DNA from: Roseococcus pinisoli | GTDB taxonomy: Bacteria; Pseudomonadota; Alphaproteobacteria; Acetobacterales; Acetobacteraceae | Assembly (NCBI RefSeq): GCF_018413645.1 | Contig: NZ_JAHCDA010000003.1 | Span: 298,969 to 362,968 of the forward strand | Length of the DNA: 64,000 nt | Reading direction: 5' to 3' | Shown here: positions 44,718 through 54,539 of the stretch, one piece after another | How positions within the stretch are numbered: the stretch's first letter is position 1 | How the letters are laid out: each line of letters begins with the position of its first letter | The notes under the pieces: generated by a model | The model's database searches: none | What the model was told of the DNA's origin: nothing | The model's input: the letters and a program-made list of their open reading frames with translations, nothing else | Position numbers and translations under genes: made by a program

Positions 44718-44900
44718 TCAGAAATCGCTGACCCGTCCCTTGCGTTCCCAGTCATTGTATCTGGTGGGCTCGGGCCCGGCGGGGCCGCCATCCTCGTGCG
44801 CGGGCGACGAATAGGGGCGCTTCGGCCGGTCGAACTTGGTCAACGGTGGCGCGGCGCGCGGCGTTGTGGAGGGGGCAGGGGGCTTTTCTTCCTCGGTCAT
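44718..44900 (-). CDS. SDHAF4-like DUF1674 protein
   Basis: This 60-residue protein ends in [16 protein letters not shown], the nearly invariant C-terminus of DUF1674/SDHAF4 proteins; the N-terminal half is proline-rich and probably disordered. SDHAF4 binds flavinylated SdhA during succinate dehydrogenase assembly in mitochondria; bacterial members are presumed to do likewise. No sdh gene is in the window. Its start is 36 bp from the divergent htpX start and its end 33 bp from the convergent MgtC-like gene. Confidence 0.88.
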   Translation of the reverse strand: MTEEEKPPAPSTTPRAAPPLTKFDRPKRPYSSPAHEDGGPAGPEPTRYNDWERKGRVSDF

Positions 44901-44936
44901 TCTCCCGATGTGGGGCGAAAGGAGAATTTCGGAAAG

Positions 44937-45884
44937 ATGGTCAGGACCTTCATTCTTCTCGCGGGGCTGACGGCGCTCTTCGTCGCCATCGGCTATATGC
45001 TGGGCGGCAGCGGTGGGGCCCTGATCGCACTCGTCATCGCGGGGGGTATGAACCTCTTCGCCTGGTGGGGCAGCGACGGCGTCGTGCTGCGCATGCACAA
45101 TGCCCAGCCGGTGACGCCGGCCGAGGCGCCGCAGCTCTACCGGATGGTGGAGGGCCTGGCGGCCCGCGCCGGACTGCCCATGCCGGCGCTCTACGTGATC
45201 CATGAGGATCAGCCGAACGCCTTCGCCACGGGACGGAACCCCCAGCGCGGCGCCGTGGCGGTGAACACCGGCCTTCTCGACCTGATGACCGAGCAGGAGG
45301 TGGCGGGCGTCGTCGCCCATGAGCTGGCCCATATCAAGCACCGCGACACGCTGATCATGGCCGTCACCGCGACGCTGGCCGGCGCCATCGGCTTCATGAC
45401 CCAGTTCGGCGGCATGATGGCCAGGGGCCGGGGCGATCAGCGCGGCAATAATCCTATGGGCATGATCGGCCTTCTGCTGATGATGATCCTGGGCCCGATG
45501 GCCGCGGCCCTGGTGCAGATGGCGATCAGCCGCGCCCGCGAATACGAGGCCGACGCCGAGGGGGCGCGTATCTGCGGCGATCCGACCTGGCTCGCCAACG
45601 GGCTCGCCAAGCTCGAGCGCGGCAAGGTCGGCCGGGTGAACGAGACCGCGGAAGCCAATCCGGCCAGTGCGCATATGTTTATCATCAATCCGCTCTCCGG
45701 CCTGCGGCTGGACAGGCTCTTCTCCACCCACCCGCCGACGGAGGAGCGCATCGCGCGTCTCATGGCCATGACGGGGCCCGGCAGGCCGTCCCCGCAACTG
45801 CCTTCCGCGCAGATGCCGTCCACCACCAAGGGCGCTTCGCCATGGCAGGCCCCGGGCACCGGCAAGAGTAATCCCTGGGCATAA
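44937..45884 (+). CDS. htpX: membrane zinc metalloprotease HtpX
   Basis: The 315-residue M48 protease has two N-terminal helices ([21 protein letters not shown] and the next), the zinc motif [10 protein letters not shown] near 130, two further membrane segments, and the third ligand in YEADAEGA near 207. It degrades misfolded inner-membrane proteins with FtsH. The ATG at 44937 is the conserved start; the frame is open far upstream. A Pro/Ser-rich tail ([20 protein letters not shown]) extends past the core domain. Confidence 0.95.
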   Translation: MVRTFILLAGLTALFVAIGYMLGGSGGALIALVIAGGMNLFAWWGSDGVVLRMHNAQPVTPAEAPQLYRMVEGLAARAGLPMPALYVIHEDQPNAFATGRNPQRGAVAVNTGLLDLMTEQEVAGVVAHELAHIKHRDTLIMAVTATLAGAIGFMTQFGGMMARGRGDQRGNNPMGMIGLLLMMILGPMAAALVQMAISRAREYEADAEGARICGDPTWLANGLAKLERGKVGRVNETAEANPASAHMFIINPLSGLRLDRLFSTHPPTEERIARLMAMTGPGRPSPQLPSAQMPSTTKGASPWQAPGTGKSNPWA

Positions 45885-45890
45885 TGACCT

Positions 45891-45924
45891 GGGGCTGCCG
45901 CCCATCAAGGCAGCAGCCCCATTC
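45891..45924 (+). terminator. hairpin terminator after htpX
   Basis: GGGGCTGC (45891-45898) pairs perfectly with GCAGCCCC (45913-45920) over a 14-nt loop, 6 bp after the htpX stop, and is followed by ATTCTA, a weak T-rich end. It separates htpX from the TRAP transporter genes. Confidence 0.5.
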
Positions 45925-46005
45925 TACACTTCCATTACTGCAATCTATGTATGGCGCGCGTTCATCTTCGTGCCATGCTGCCTCGTCCGGATTGGAGGAG
46001 GTTCC

Positions 46006-47073
46006 ATGCTTCGCACTGGTCTCGCCGCGCTTCTTGGTCTTGCATCCCTTGCCTTTCCCGCCATGGCGCAGACGGCGATTCCAGCCGGACCAAGGATCGC
46101 CATCACGGCGGTGACCCAGCCGCTGCCGACCCAGCCCCAATTCGTCCTCGTCGATCAGCGCCTCCTGCGTGACGGGCTGCGCGAGCGCAGCGGCGGACGC
46201 ATCCAGGTGACGCTCGCGAGCCATGCGGAGCGCAACCTCGCCGGCAACGAGATCGTCCGCCTCGTCCGCGCCGGGCAGGCGGAGATCGGCGCCGGCACGC
46301 TCTCCACCCTGTCCGGCGACGTGCCCATCCTGGATGGCGTGGACCTCTCCGGCCTCGCGCCCGATATCGGCCTCGCGCGCCAGATCGCCGATGCCATGAC
46401 GCCCGTCGCCAATCGCGACCTTGAGCGCTTCGGCGTCCGCATCATGGCGATGTATCCCTTCCCGGCGCAGGTCCTCTTCTGTCGTCAGCCCTTCGCCCGG
46501 CTGTCCGACCTGCGGGGCCGGCGCATCCGCACCTTCGGCAACAGCCTCGTGGATTTCTACACGGCGCTCGGCGCGCAGCCGACCTCCATCGGCTTCCCGG
46601 AAGTCTATTCGGCCCTGGAGCGCGGGGTGGTCGATTGCGCCATCACCGGCTCCGGCTCCGGCGTCTCCGCCCGGTGGCCCGAGGTCTCCACCCATATCAG
46701 CGACCTGCCGGTGAGCTGGGCCGTGGCGGCCTACATCGTCAACCTGAACTGGTTCAACCGGCTGGAGCCGCCGGTGCGCGCGCTGATCGAGGCGACCTTC
46801 CGCGAGATCGGCGACCGTCAATGGGAGCTCGGCGCGGCAGCGACGCGCGACGGCATCGATTGCGCCATTGGCCGCCAGGAAAATTGCCGCATCCACGCCC
46901 TGGCCACCCGCCCGATGACCGAGGTGGTCGCGAACGACGCCGACAAGGCCGAGACGCGCCGCATCTTCGAGCAGGTGGTGCTGCCAGGCTTCGTGCGCCG
47001 CTGCGGCGCGCGCTGCGGCGAGATTTACAATCAGACCATCGCGCCCATTTCCGGCATCCGGTTCGGCGGCTGA
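46006..47073 (+). CDS. TRAP transporter solute receptor (DctP family)
   Basis: The 355-residue periplasmic receptor has a signal peptide (MLRTGLAALLGLASLAFPAMAQ), then the DctP pattern: LLRDGLRERSGGRIQVTLASHAERNL, LRGRRIRTFGNS with the conserved carboxylate-binding arginine, and GFPEVYSALERGVVDCAI. GGAGGAGG just upstream selects the ATG at 46006. DctP proteins bind organic acids for sodium-driven uptake. It starts a run with the DctQ and DctM permeases, then hyuA/hyuB, suggesting the imported acid is a cyclic amide or a product of one. Confidence 0.93.
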   Translation: MLRTGLAALLGLASLAFPAMAQTAIPAGPRIAITAVTQPLPTQPQFVLVDQRLLRDGLRERSGGRIQVTLASHAERNLAGNEIVRLVRAGQAEIGAGTLSTLSGDVPILDGVDLSGLAPDIGLARQIADAMTPVANRDLERFGVRIMAMYPFPAQVLFCRQPFARLSDLRGRRIRTFGNSLVDFYTALGAQPTSIGFPEVYSALERGVVDCAITGSGSGVSARWPEVSTHISDLPVSWAVAAYIVNLNWFNRLEPPVRALIEATFREIGDRQWELGAAATRDGIDCAIGRQENCRIHALATRPMTEVVANDADKAETRRIFEQVVLPGFVRRCGARCGEIYNQTIAPISGIRFGG

Positions 47074-47075
47074 AC

Positions 47076-47684
47076 ATGCTGAGCTGGGCCACAAGGCTCC
47101 GCCGCGGCGTCGCGGCGGTAGCGACGCTCATGGCGCTCGTCGCCGGCTGGAACTACGTCGCCTGCGCCGTGTTTATCACGGGCGACATCGTGGGCCGCAA
47201 CGTCTTCGGCGTTTCCTCGGCCGCGACCGTGGAGGTGACGGGCTATATGCTGGCCTGCGGCATCGCCTGGGCGCTGGCGCATACCCTGGCCCGGCGCGCC
47301 CATATCCGCGTGGACGTGCTGGTAACGCGCCTGCCGCTGAAATGGCGCGCGCCGCTGCATCTCTTCGCCCTGTCGCTGCTGGCCTGCTTTGCCGCCTTCG
47401 CGGCCTGGGCCGGCTGGGAACTCTACCAGGAAAGCGCGCTCTTCGACGCGCATGACAATTCCGCGCTGCGCATCCCCATGGTGATCCCGCAGGGCATCTG
47501 GGTGGTCGGCCTCGCCGCCTTCCTCGTCATGACGCTGGTCCTGCTTCTGGAGGGTGCGCTGGCACTGGTGACGGGGCAGGGCGCGCAGCTCGACCGGCTG
47601 CTGGGCTCGCGCACGATCGACGACGAGGCGGAGGAAGCGCTGGAGGCGGTGTCCATGGCGCGCAAGGGGGGATCACAGGCTTGA
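47076..47684 (+). CDS. TRAP transporter small permease (DctQ family)
   Basis: This 202-residue protein has four predicted helices and DctQ features: GDIVGRNVFGVSSAATVEVTGYMLACGIAWALAHTLARRAHIRVDVLV spans helices 1-2, and VIPQGIWVVGLAAFLVMTLVLLLEG forms the last. A 40-residue polar tail is longer than usual. It lies 2 bp after the receptor gene and overlaps the large permease gene by 4 bp. Confidence 0.92.
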   Translation: MLSWATRLRRGVAAVATLMALVAGWNYVACAVFITGDIVGRNVFGVSSAATVEVTGYMLACGIAWALAHTLARRAHIRVDVLVTRLPLKWRAPLHLFALSLLACFAAFAAWAGWELYQESALFDAHDNSALRIPMVIPQGIWVVGLAAFLVMTLVLLLEGALALVTGQGAQLDRLLGSRTIDDEAEEALEAVSMARKGGSQA

Positions 47685-49045
47685 TTGCCATTGCCTTTCT
47701 GCTGGGGCTGCTCGGCGTCGTCATCGTCGCCGCGGCCTCGGGGGCACAGAGCCTGCCCATCGCCGAGATCCTGATGTTGATAGGCGTCTTCATCCTCTTC
47801 TTCGGCTCCGGCGTGTACATCGCGGCCGTCCTCGGCATCCTGGCCTTCCTCACCGGCTTTCTGTTCAGCGACCGGCCCTGGTGGCTCTTCGCGGGCCAGA
47901 CGCTCTGGGGGCCGTCCTCCAACTTCGTGCTGGTCGCCGTCCCGCTGTTTCTCCTGATGGGCGAGATCCTGCTGCGCGCCGGCCTGTCGGACCGCCTGTA
48001 TCGCGCGCTGAACATCTGGCTGAACCGCCTGCCGGGCGGGCTGCTGCACACGAACATCGTCAGCTGCGCGGTGTTCAGCGCCATCAGCGGATCGAGCGTC
48101 GCGACGGCGGCCACGATGGGTTCCGTGGCGCTGCCTTATTTCCAGGGCACGCCCTACAATCAGCGCTGGGTGCTAGGCTCGCTCGCGGCTGGCGGCGCGC
48201 TCGGCAACCTCATCCCACCGGGCATCACCTTCATCATCTACGGGCTGATCACCGAGACCTCGGTGGGCGCGCTCTACATCGCCGCGCTGCTGCCCTCTAT
48301 CCTGGTCACGGGGCTCTTCCTGGCGCTGATCGCCTGGCACGGCTTCCGCAATCCGATGGACAAACCGCCGCCGCTGCCCTTCGCGATGAAGGTGCGCGCG
48401 CTGGCCGATCTCGTGCCGACGCTGCTGCTCATCCTGCTCGTCCTCGGCTCCATCTATGCCGGCTGGGCGACGCCCACGGAGGCGGCGGCGCTGGGCGTCA
48501 CCGGGGCCATGTTCTTCGCGGCGCTGGAGGGGAAGCTGTCCTTCCGGATGCTGAACGCCTCGGCCGAGGCGACCGCGCGCAACACCGCGCTGCTCGGCCT
48601 GATCATCTTCGGCGCCTATCTGCTGAACTACATCCTCACCACCATCAACGTGCCCCAGGCTCTGGCGTCCCTCATCGCCGACCTGCCTTTGCCGCCCTGG
48701 GCGATCATGCTCTGCATCATCGGCCTCTACATCGCGCTCGGCACCTTCATGGAAGGCTTCGCGATGATCATCACGACCGTGCCGGTGATTTTCCCGGTCG
48801 TGGTGGCGCTCGGCTACGATCCCATCTGGTTCGGCGTCATCGTGACCATGCTGGTCGAGATCGCCCAGATCAGCCCGCCGGACGGGACGGTGATGTACGT
48901 GCTGCAGGGCATGCGCCCCAAGGCCGGGCCGATCACCGACGTCTTCGTGGGCGTGATGCCCTTTCTCCTCGCCTATCTCGCCGCGGTGGTCCTGATGCTG
49001 ATCTTTCCCGAGATCGCGCTCTGGCTGCCCAGCCTCATGTCCTGA
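47681..49045 (+). CDS. TRAP transporter large permease (DctM family)
   Basis: This 454-residue protein has about twelve helices with DctM signatures: NIVSCAVFSAISGSSVATAATMG, ALGNLIPPGITFIIYGLITETSVG and IGLYIALGTFMEGFAMIITTVPVIFPV. It forms the sodium-coupled channel of the TRAP system. The start is a TTG at 47681 supported by GGGGGGA about 8 bp upstream and a 4-bp overlap with the DctQ gene. The N-terminal segment is somewhat longer than in typical DctM proteins. Confidence 0.93.
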   Translation: MIAIAFLLGLLGVVIVAAASGAQSLPIAEILMLIGVFILFFGSGVYIAAVLGILAFLTGFLFSDRPWWLFAGQTLWGPSSNFVLVAVPLFLLMGEILLRAGLSDRLYRALNIWLNRLPGGLLHTNIVSCAVFSAISGSSVATAATMGSVALPYFQGTPYNQRWVLGSLAAGGALGNLIPPGITFIIYGLITETSVGALYIAALLPSILVTGLFLALIAWHGFRNPMDKPPPLPFAMKVRALADLVPTLLLILLVLGSIYAGWATPTEAAALGVTGAMFFAALEGKLSFRMLNASAEATARNTALLGLIIFGAYLLNYILTTINVPQALASLIADLPLPPWAIMLCIIGLYIALGTFMEGFAMIITTVPVIFPVVVALGYDPIWFGVIVTMLVEIAQISPPDGTVMYVLQGMRPKAGPITDVFVGVMPFLLAYLAAVVLMLIFPEIALWLPSLMS

Positions 49046-49063
49046 TCAACTGGAACTGACCCC

Positions 49064-51097
49064 ATGGAACAGCGCCCGGTCCGCATCGCCGTCGACATCG
49101 GCGGGACCTTCACCGACCTTCAGATCCTGGACGCCCGGCATGGCCGCGTCGTCGCCTGGAAGACGCCGACCACGCCCGCGGACCCCTCGGAGGGCCTGCT
49201 GATCGGCGTGCAGGAGGCGGCGGAGCGCTTCGGCTTCGCCCTCGCCGATGTCGGGTTGATCCTGCACGGCACGACCATCGCGACCAATGCGGTGCTGGAG
49301 CGCAAGCTCGCTCGTGGCGTGCTGCTGACCACCGCCGGCTTCGAGGATGTGCTGGAGATCACTCGCCATTTCCGGCGTGACCTCTACGGCCTGGCGCCCG
49401 ATCCCTTGCCCTGCCTGATTGGGCGCGACCTGCGCTTCGGCGTGCCGGAGCGCATCCGAGCCGATGGCAGCGTGGAGATTCCGTTGGGGGAACTTGCCCC
49501 CGTCCTGGAGCGGTTGAAGGCCGCGAAGCCGGAGGCGATCGCGATAGGGCTCCTGCACGCCTATGTGAATCCCGCTCATGAGCTGGCCCTGCGCGACGCG
49601 GTGCAGGCGGCGCTGCCTGGCATCCCCGTCAGCATCTCCTCCGAGATCAGTCCGGAGATCCGCGAATACGAACGGCTTTCGACCACCGTGCTAAACGCGG
49701 TGCTGATGCCGGTGGTGAAGACCTATCTGGAGAAGCTGGAGGCCCGGCTGGGCGAGGGCGGGTTCTCACCCCGCGTCTTCCTGGTCCAGTCCAATGGCGG
49801 CATGTGCAGCCTTGCGCGCGCCGCGGCGCAGCCCGCGCGGTTGCTGCTCTCAGGCCCCTCCGGTGGCGCCCTCGCGGCCGAGCGGCTGTCGCGCCGGTTA
49901 AGCCGGCCCAACCTCGTGGCGGTCGATATGGGCGGCACGAGCTTCGACGTGAGCGTCGTGCAGGATCATCGCATCGGCCTCGTCACCCAGGGCGAGGTGG
50001 ACCGCCTGCCGGTGCGCCTGCCGATGGTGGAGATGCGCACCATCGGTGCGGGCGGCGGCTCCATCGCGGCGGTCGATGCCTCGGGCCGCCTGACCGCCGG
50101 GCCGCGCAGCGCCGGCGCCCGGCCCGGCCCGGTCTGCTATGGCCGCGGCGGCACCTTGCCGACGGTGACCGATGCCAATGCCGTGCTGGGCCGCTTCGAT
50201 CCGGACTTCTTCCTGGGCGGGGCCATGGCGCTCGACGTCGCGGCCGCACGCGATGCCATGGCGCAGCATGTCGGCGCACCGCTGGCGCTGACGGTGGAAG
50301 CGGCGGCGGAGGGCGTGCTGCGCGTCACCAACGTTCAGCTGGCCTCCGCGGTGCGCCTCTCGCTCTTCGAGAAGGGCCTGGATCCGCGTGAATTCGCGCT
50401 GCTCTCCTTCGGCGGCGCCGGCGGGTTGCACGCGACGGAGGTGGCCGACGAGCTCGGCATCACCGAGGTTATCCTGCCGCGCGAGCCCGGCACGCTTTCA
50501 GCCTATGGCATTCTCTTCTCCGAGCTGGCGCAGGACCTCGCGCGCTCGCGGCTGCTCACCGTCGAGCCGGCGTCGCTGCCGGAGATCGAGGCCACCATCG
50601 CCGCCCTGCGGGAGGAAGCCACGGCGCGCCTCATCGCCGACGGGGTGCCGGAGGACCAGCGCGCAACGGAGATCGCCGCCGACCTGCGCTACCATGGCCA
50701 GGCCTTCGAACTCCTGGTTCCCTGGCCGGAGGCGCCCAATCTCGACGCGCTGCTCCAGCGCTTCCACGCGACCCACAAGGCGCGCTTCTCCTACGCCGCG
50801 GAGGACGAGAAGGTGGAGATCGTGACCCTGCGCATGACCGCCATCGGCCGCCTTCCCAAGCCCGCGGAGACCTCCGGCACGGCCGCCGAGAAGCGCGCGG
50901 CGCCCGGCACGCGCAAGGTCTCGCAGGGCGGCGTCAGCGCCTCCTGGCCGGTCTGGCGGCGTGAGACGCTGCATGCCGAGGATGTCATCCAGGGACCGGC
51001 CATCGTGGAGGAGGCCTTCGCGACGCATGTGATCTCCGCCGGTTGGCAGGCGAAGCTCGACCCCGAAGGGGCACTGATCGCAAGGAGGGTTGCCTGA
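49064..51097 (+). CDS. hydantoinase/oxoprolinase subunit A (HyuA family)
   Basis: The 677-residue protein has the acetate/sugar-kinase-like fold of HyuA: IAVDIGGTFTDLQILD at the N-terminus, LHGTTIATNAVLERK, LSGPSGGALAAERLS and the second phosphate loop AVDMGGTSFDVSVV near 284. With the B subunit such enzymes open a five-membered cyclic amide (hydantoin, 5-oxoproline, N-methylhydantoin) using ATP. It starts 18 bp after the TRAP permease and overlaps the B subunit gene by one base, so transport and ring opening are linked. The exact ring is unknown. Confidence 0.93.
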   Translation: MEQRPVRIAVDIGGTFTDLQILDARHGRVVAWKTPTTPADPSEGLLIGVQEAAERFGFALADVGLILHGTTIATNAVLERKLARGVLLTTAGFEDVLEITRHFRRDLYGLAPDPLPCLIGRDLRFGVPERIRADGSVEIPLGELAPVLERLKAAKPEAIAIGLLHAYVNPAHELALRDAVQAALPGIPVSISSEISPEIREYERLSTTVLNAVLMPVVKTYLEKLEARLGEGGFSPRVFLVQSNGGMCSLARAAAQPARLLLSGPSGGALAAERLSRRLSRPNLVAVDMGGTSFDVSVVQDHRIGLVTQGEVDRLPVRLPMVEMRTIGAGGGSIAAVDASGRLTAGPRSAGARPGPVCYGRGGTLPTVTDANAVLGRFDPDFFLGGAMALDVAAARDAMAQHVGAPLALTVEAAAEGVLRVTNVQLASAVRLSLFEKGLDPREFALLSFGGAGGLHATEVADELGITEVILPREPGTLSAYGILFSELAQDLARSRLLTVEPASLPEIEATIAALREEATARLIADGVPEDQRATEIAADLRYHGQAFELLVPWPEAPNLDALLQRFHATHKARFSYAAEDEKVEIVTLRMTAIGRLPKPAETSGTAAEKRAAPGTRKVSQGGVSASWPVWRRETLHAEDVIQGPAIVEEAFATHVISAGWQAKLDPEGALIARRVA

Positions 51098-52716
51098 TGC
51101 TCGGTCCCATCGAAATCGAAGTCATCCGCAACGCCCTCAACGCGGCGGCAGCGGAAATGGACGTCACCGTCTGGCGCACCAGCCGCAGCACCATCGTGCG
51201 CGAGCTGCTGGATTATTCCACCGCCGTCTTCGACGCCGAGGGCTGGAACCTCGCGCAATCCGCGCGCATTCCCGGTCACCTCAATTCCATGAGCCATGCG
51301 CTGCGCGAGATCCTCGCGAATTTCGTGCCGGCGAGCGAGTGGAACGAGGGCGACGTCGTCATCACCAACGACCCCTATTGCGGCGGCCAGCATCTGCCGG
51401 ACATCGTCGCCTATAAGCCGGTCTACCACGAAGGGCGGCGCATCGCCTTTGTCGGCACGCTTTGCCATCACATCGACGTGGGCGGCCTCGCCGCCGGCAG
51501 CTATGCCGCCAAGGCCACAGAGATCTTCCAGGAGGGGCTGCGCATCCCGCCGGTGAAGGTCCTCGACAGGGGCGTCCGCAACGACGGCATCTGGGCGATG
51601 ATCCGCCAGAACATCCGCAAGCCGGACCTGCTGCTGGGCGACCTTTCCTCGCAGCTGGCCAGCCTCGATGTCGGTGCCGCCGCCCTTCTGCGCCTGGCGC
51701 GGCGCTTCGGGGCCGAGGCCATGATCGAGGCCGGGAACCGCATCCTCGACATGAGCGAGGCCGGCATGCGCGCCGCCATCGCGGCCATGCCCGACGGCAC
51801 CTATGAGTTCACCGATTTCCTCGACGACGACGGCATCGACATCGGCAAGCCTATTCGCCTGCATGTCGCCCTCACCATCAAGGGCGACGAGGCCTCGGTG
51901 GATCTTTCCGGCTGCAGCCCGCAGGCCGCGGGGCCGACCAATGCGACGCTGGCCAGCACCAACTCCGCCGTGATGTTCGCGCTGATGTGCTGCGCCGACT
52001 CCTCCATGCACATCAGCGCGGGCTGCTACCGCCCCATCACGGTCATCGCGCCGGAGGGGCTGGTGGTGAATGCGCGGCACCCCGCGCCCGTCGCGCATCG
52101 GGTGGCCGTCACGCACCGGTTGCTCGGCACCATGAATGGCGCGCTGCACCAGGCGGTGCCGAAGCTGATCCCCGCCGCCTATTACGGCAACAGCTACGTC
52201 ACCACCTTCCAGACCGTCGCCGAGACGCGGGAAGTGCTGGTGGAGATCGAGATCGGCGGCTCCGGCGCGCATCCGAGCAAGGATGGCGTGAACGCCTATG
52301 CCAGCGGCATGCACAACAACAGCAATATCCCGATCGAGATGATCGAGGCGCAGCTGCCGCTGACCATCCTGCGCTACGCGCTGCGCGAGGGCAGCGGCGG
52401 CGAGGGGCGGTTCCGCGGTGGCCTCGGCCTCCTGCGGGAATGGCGGATCGACAGCCCGCGCTGCTTCTTCACCTCCAATATGGATCGCTTCGACCATCCT
52501 CCCTACGGCCTCGCCGGCGGTGGCCCGGCCGCGTTGGGGCAGCTGGTGCTGCGGCGGGACGGGGTGGAGACGCCGATTCCGCCGAAGACCGACAACCTGC
52601 CGCTCGGCCGGGGGGATGTGGTTCGGCTGGAGACTTCGGGCGGCGGCGGCTTCGGTCCCGCGGAAGAGCGGCCCGCGGCGGCGCGCGAGCACGATAAGGC
52701 GATGGGGTATCTGTGA
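51097..52716 (+). CDS. hydantoinase/oxoprolinase subunit B (HyuB family)
   Basis: The 539-residue partner has LGPIEIEVIRNALNAAAAEMDVTVWRTSRS at the N-terminus, ITNDPYCGGQHLPDI, VDLSGCSPQAAGPTNAT and a glycine-rich C-terminal end GGGGFGPAEERP, all standard for HyuB. AAGGAGGG about 8 bp upstream supports the ATG at 51097, which shares one base with the hyuA stop. The A and B subunits form the active ATP-dependent amidohydrolase. Confidence 0.93.
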   Translation: MLGPIEIEVIRNALNAAAAEMDVTVWRTSRSTIVRELLDYSTAVFDAEGWNLAQSARIPGHLNSMSHALREILANFVPASEWNEGDVVITNDPYCGGQHLPDIVAYKPVYHEGRRIAFVGTLCHHIDVGGLAAGSYAAKATEIFQEGLRIPPVKVLDRGVRNDGIWAMIRQNIRKPDLLLGDLSSQLASLDVGAAALLRLARRFGAEAMIEAGNRILDMSEAGMRAAIAAMPDGTYEFTDFLDDDGIDIGKPIRLHVALTIKGDEASVDLSGCSPQAAGPTNATLASTNSAVMFALMCCADSSMHISAGCYRPITVIAPEGLVVNARHPAPVAHRVAVTHRLLGTMNGALHQAVPKLIPAAYYGNSYVTTFQTVAETREVLVEIEIGGSGAHPSKDGVNAYASGMHNNSNIPIEMIEAQLPLTILRYALREGSGGEGRFRGGLGLLREWRIDSPRCFFTSNMDRFDHPPYGLAGGGPAALGQLVLRRDGVETPIPPKTDNLPLGRGDVVRLETSGGGGFGPAEERPAAAREHDKAMGYL

Positions 52717-52794
52717 CGCCAGCGGCCGTGACTTACTGTTGACCCTCGACCTTCGGCGCGACACCCTTTCGGGATAAATCCGGGAGGGACGGGA

Positions 52795-53772
52795 ATGGCG
52801 AAGCAGTTGCGGGTGGCGGTGCTGGGCGCCGGCACCATGGGCCACGCGCTGGCATTGGTCTTCGCCATGGGCGGCCATCGCGTCCGCCTGACGGATTCTG
52901 ATTCCGCGACGCTGGATCGGGCCCAGGGCCTGATGGAGAAGGCGCTCGCCACGCTCGAGGAGGTGGGGGAGGCCCCCAAGGGCTGGGGCAGCGCGCAGCT
53001 TGCCCAGGCCTGCACGCGGCACGCCAGCCTCGAGGAATGCGTCGATGGCGCGGAGCTGATCGTCGAGGCCATCGTGGAAAATCCCGAGGCGAAGACGGAG
53101 CTCTACAAGCGCCTCGACGCCTGCGCGCCCGCCAACGCCATCTGGGCCAGCAATACCAGCTATCTCGACGTCTTCCCGCTGATGCCGCCGGCGCGGCTGA
53201 AGCGGGCGCTGATCGCGCATTGGTACACGCCGCCCTACCTCGTCGATCTCGTGGATCTGGTGCCCCATGCCGAGACCGACGAGGCGGTGCTGCAGGAGGT
53301 GAAGTCGGTCATCGAGGCGATGGGCAAGGTGCCGATCGTCATGCGGAAGTTCATCTCGGGCTATGTCGCCAACCGCATCCAGGCGGCGGTGCAGGCCGAG
53401 GTGCAATTCCTCATCGATAACGGCTACGCCACGGCGCAGGAGATCGACGCCGCCGTCATCCACGGCATCGGGCTGCGCCTGCAGATCATCGGGGTGATGG
53501 CCAAGGCGGATTTCACGGGTCTGCGCATGCTGCAGCACGCGGCGCGCAACGGCACCTATGTCCCGCCTGTGCCGGGCACGAGCCCGAGCATGGACGCGCT
53601 GGTCGCCAAGGGCGACGCCGGGGTCTTCGACGGCAAGGGCTATTACGACTGGGGCGGCAAGCCGCCCGCCGAGCTCTTCGAGGAGCGTGACCGCCGCCTC
53701 ATCAAGCTCAAGCAGAGCCTGCGCGGCATCGGCTTCATGGCCGGCTTCGACGTGAAGGCGAACGAGGCATGA
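52795..53772 (+). CDS. 3-hydroxyacyl-CoA dehydrogenase-like enzyme
   Basis: The 325-residue protein has an N-terminal Rossmann motif AVLGAGTMGHALA, then ELIVEAIVENPEAKTELYKRLD, SNTSYLDVFPLM and a C-terminal dimerisation domain with GYVANRIQAAVQAEVQFLIDNG. This matches the 3HCDH family including L-carnitine and hydroxyacid dehydrogenases, which oxidise a beta-hydroxy acid or its CoA ester with NAD+. GGGAGGGA precedes the ATG. A 78-bp gap to hyuB contains TTGACC at 52739-52744, a possible -35. It overlaps the following SDR gene by 4 bp. Confidence 0.88.
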   Translation: MAKQLRVAVLGAGTMGHALALVFAMGGHRVRLTDSDSATLDRAQGLMEKALATLEEVGEAPKGWGSAQLAQACTRHASLEECVDGAELIVEAIVENPEAKTELYKRLDACAPANAIWASNTSYLDVFPLMPPARLKRALIAHWYTPPYLVDLVDLVPHAETDEAVLQEVKSVIEAMGKVPIVMRKFISGYVANRIQAAVQAEVQFLIDNGYATAQEIDAAVIHGIGLRLQIIGVMAKADFTGLRMLQHAARNGTYVPPVPGTSPSMDALVAKGDAGVFDGKGYYDWGGKPPAELFEERDRRLIKLKQSLRGIGFMAGFDVKANEA

Positions 53773-54533
53773 TCCGCTACGACCTCAAGGGCAAGACGGC
53801 GATCGTGACCGGCGGGGCCTCGGGCATCGGCCTCGCGACCGTGCGATTGCTGGCCCGCAACGGCTGCAAGGTGGCGATCAACCACCTGGCCGACGATCCG
53901 CGCGGCCTTGACCAGGTGGAAGCGCTGCGGGCGGAGGGGCTCGATGTCCTCTCCGCACCCGGCAATGTCGGCGACGCGGCGGATGGGCCGCGCATGGTCG
54001 AGCAGGCGGTGAAGGATCTCGGCCGGCTCGACTATCTGGTGAACAATGCCGGCACGCCGGGGACGCGGACCACCATCGGCCCCCATGAGCTGGACCGGCT
54101 CACGGAGGAACTGTGGGAGGCCGTCGTCCAGGTGAATCTGCTCGGCGTCTTCCGCTGCGCGAAGGCCGCGGCGCCGCACCTGAAGAAGAGCGGGGGCGCG
54201 TTGGTCTCCGTCGCCTCCATCGCCGGCCTCGATTCGCCGGGTTCTTCGATGGCCTATGGCGCCACCAAGGCCGGCGTCATCTCGCTGACGAAGAACCTGG
54301 CGCGCACCCTGGGGCCCGAGGCGCGGGCCAATGCCGTGGCGCCCGGGGCGGTCAATTCGAGCTGGATGATCGAATGGACCAATGAGCAGCGCGCCGGTTC
54401 CATCGACCAGGCGCTGCTCAAGCGGCGCTGCGAGCCGGAGGACCTGGCCGAGGTGATGGTCTTCCTGCTGGCCGGCGCGGCGATGGTGACGGGCCAGACC
54501 ATCGTGGTGGATGGCGGCCTGACCCTCAGCTGA
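53769..54533 (+). CDS. short-chain dehydrogenase/reductase
   Basis: The 254-residue classical SDR has TGGASGIGLATVRLLARNG, NNAGTPGTRTT, SVASIAGLDSPG with the catalytic serine and YGATKAGVISL with the YxxxK pair, plus a late ARANAVAPGAVNSSWM. It reduces or oxidises an unknown alcohol/ketone with NAD(P). Its start overlaps the 3HCDH-like gene by 4 bp, and it converges on the RidA gene 6 bp away. Confidence 0.92.
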   Translation: MIRYDLKGKTAIVTGGASGIGLATVRLLARNGCKVAINHLADDPRGLDQVEALRAEGLDVLSAPGNVGDAADGPRMVEQAVKDLGRLDYLVNNAGTPGTRTTIGPHELDRLTEELWEAVVQVNLLGVFRCAKAAAPHLKKSGGALVSVASIAGLDSPGSSMAYGATKAGVISLTKNLARTLGPEARANAVAPGAVNSSWMIEWTNEQRAGSIDQALLKRRCEPEDLAEVMVFLLAGAAMVTGQTIVVDGGLTLS

Positions 54534-54539
54534 GTCGAG

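Noticed and set aside
50791-53538. A 915-codon open frame antisense to hyuA/hyuB/dehydrogenase genes
   Set aside because: Same reasoning: complement of real genes with low-complexity composition.
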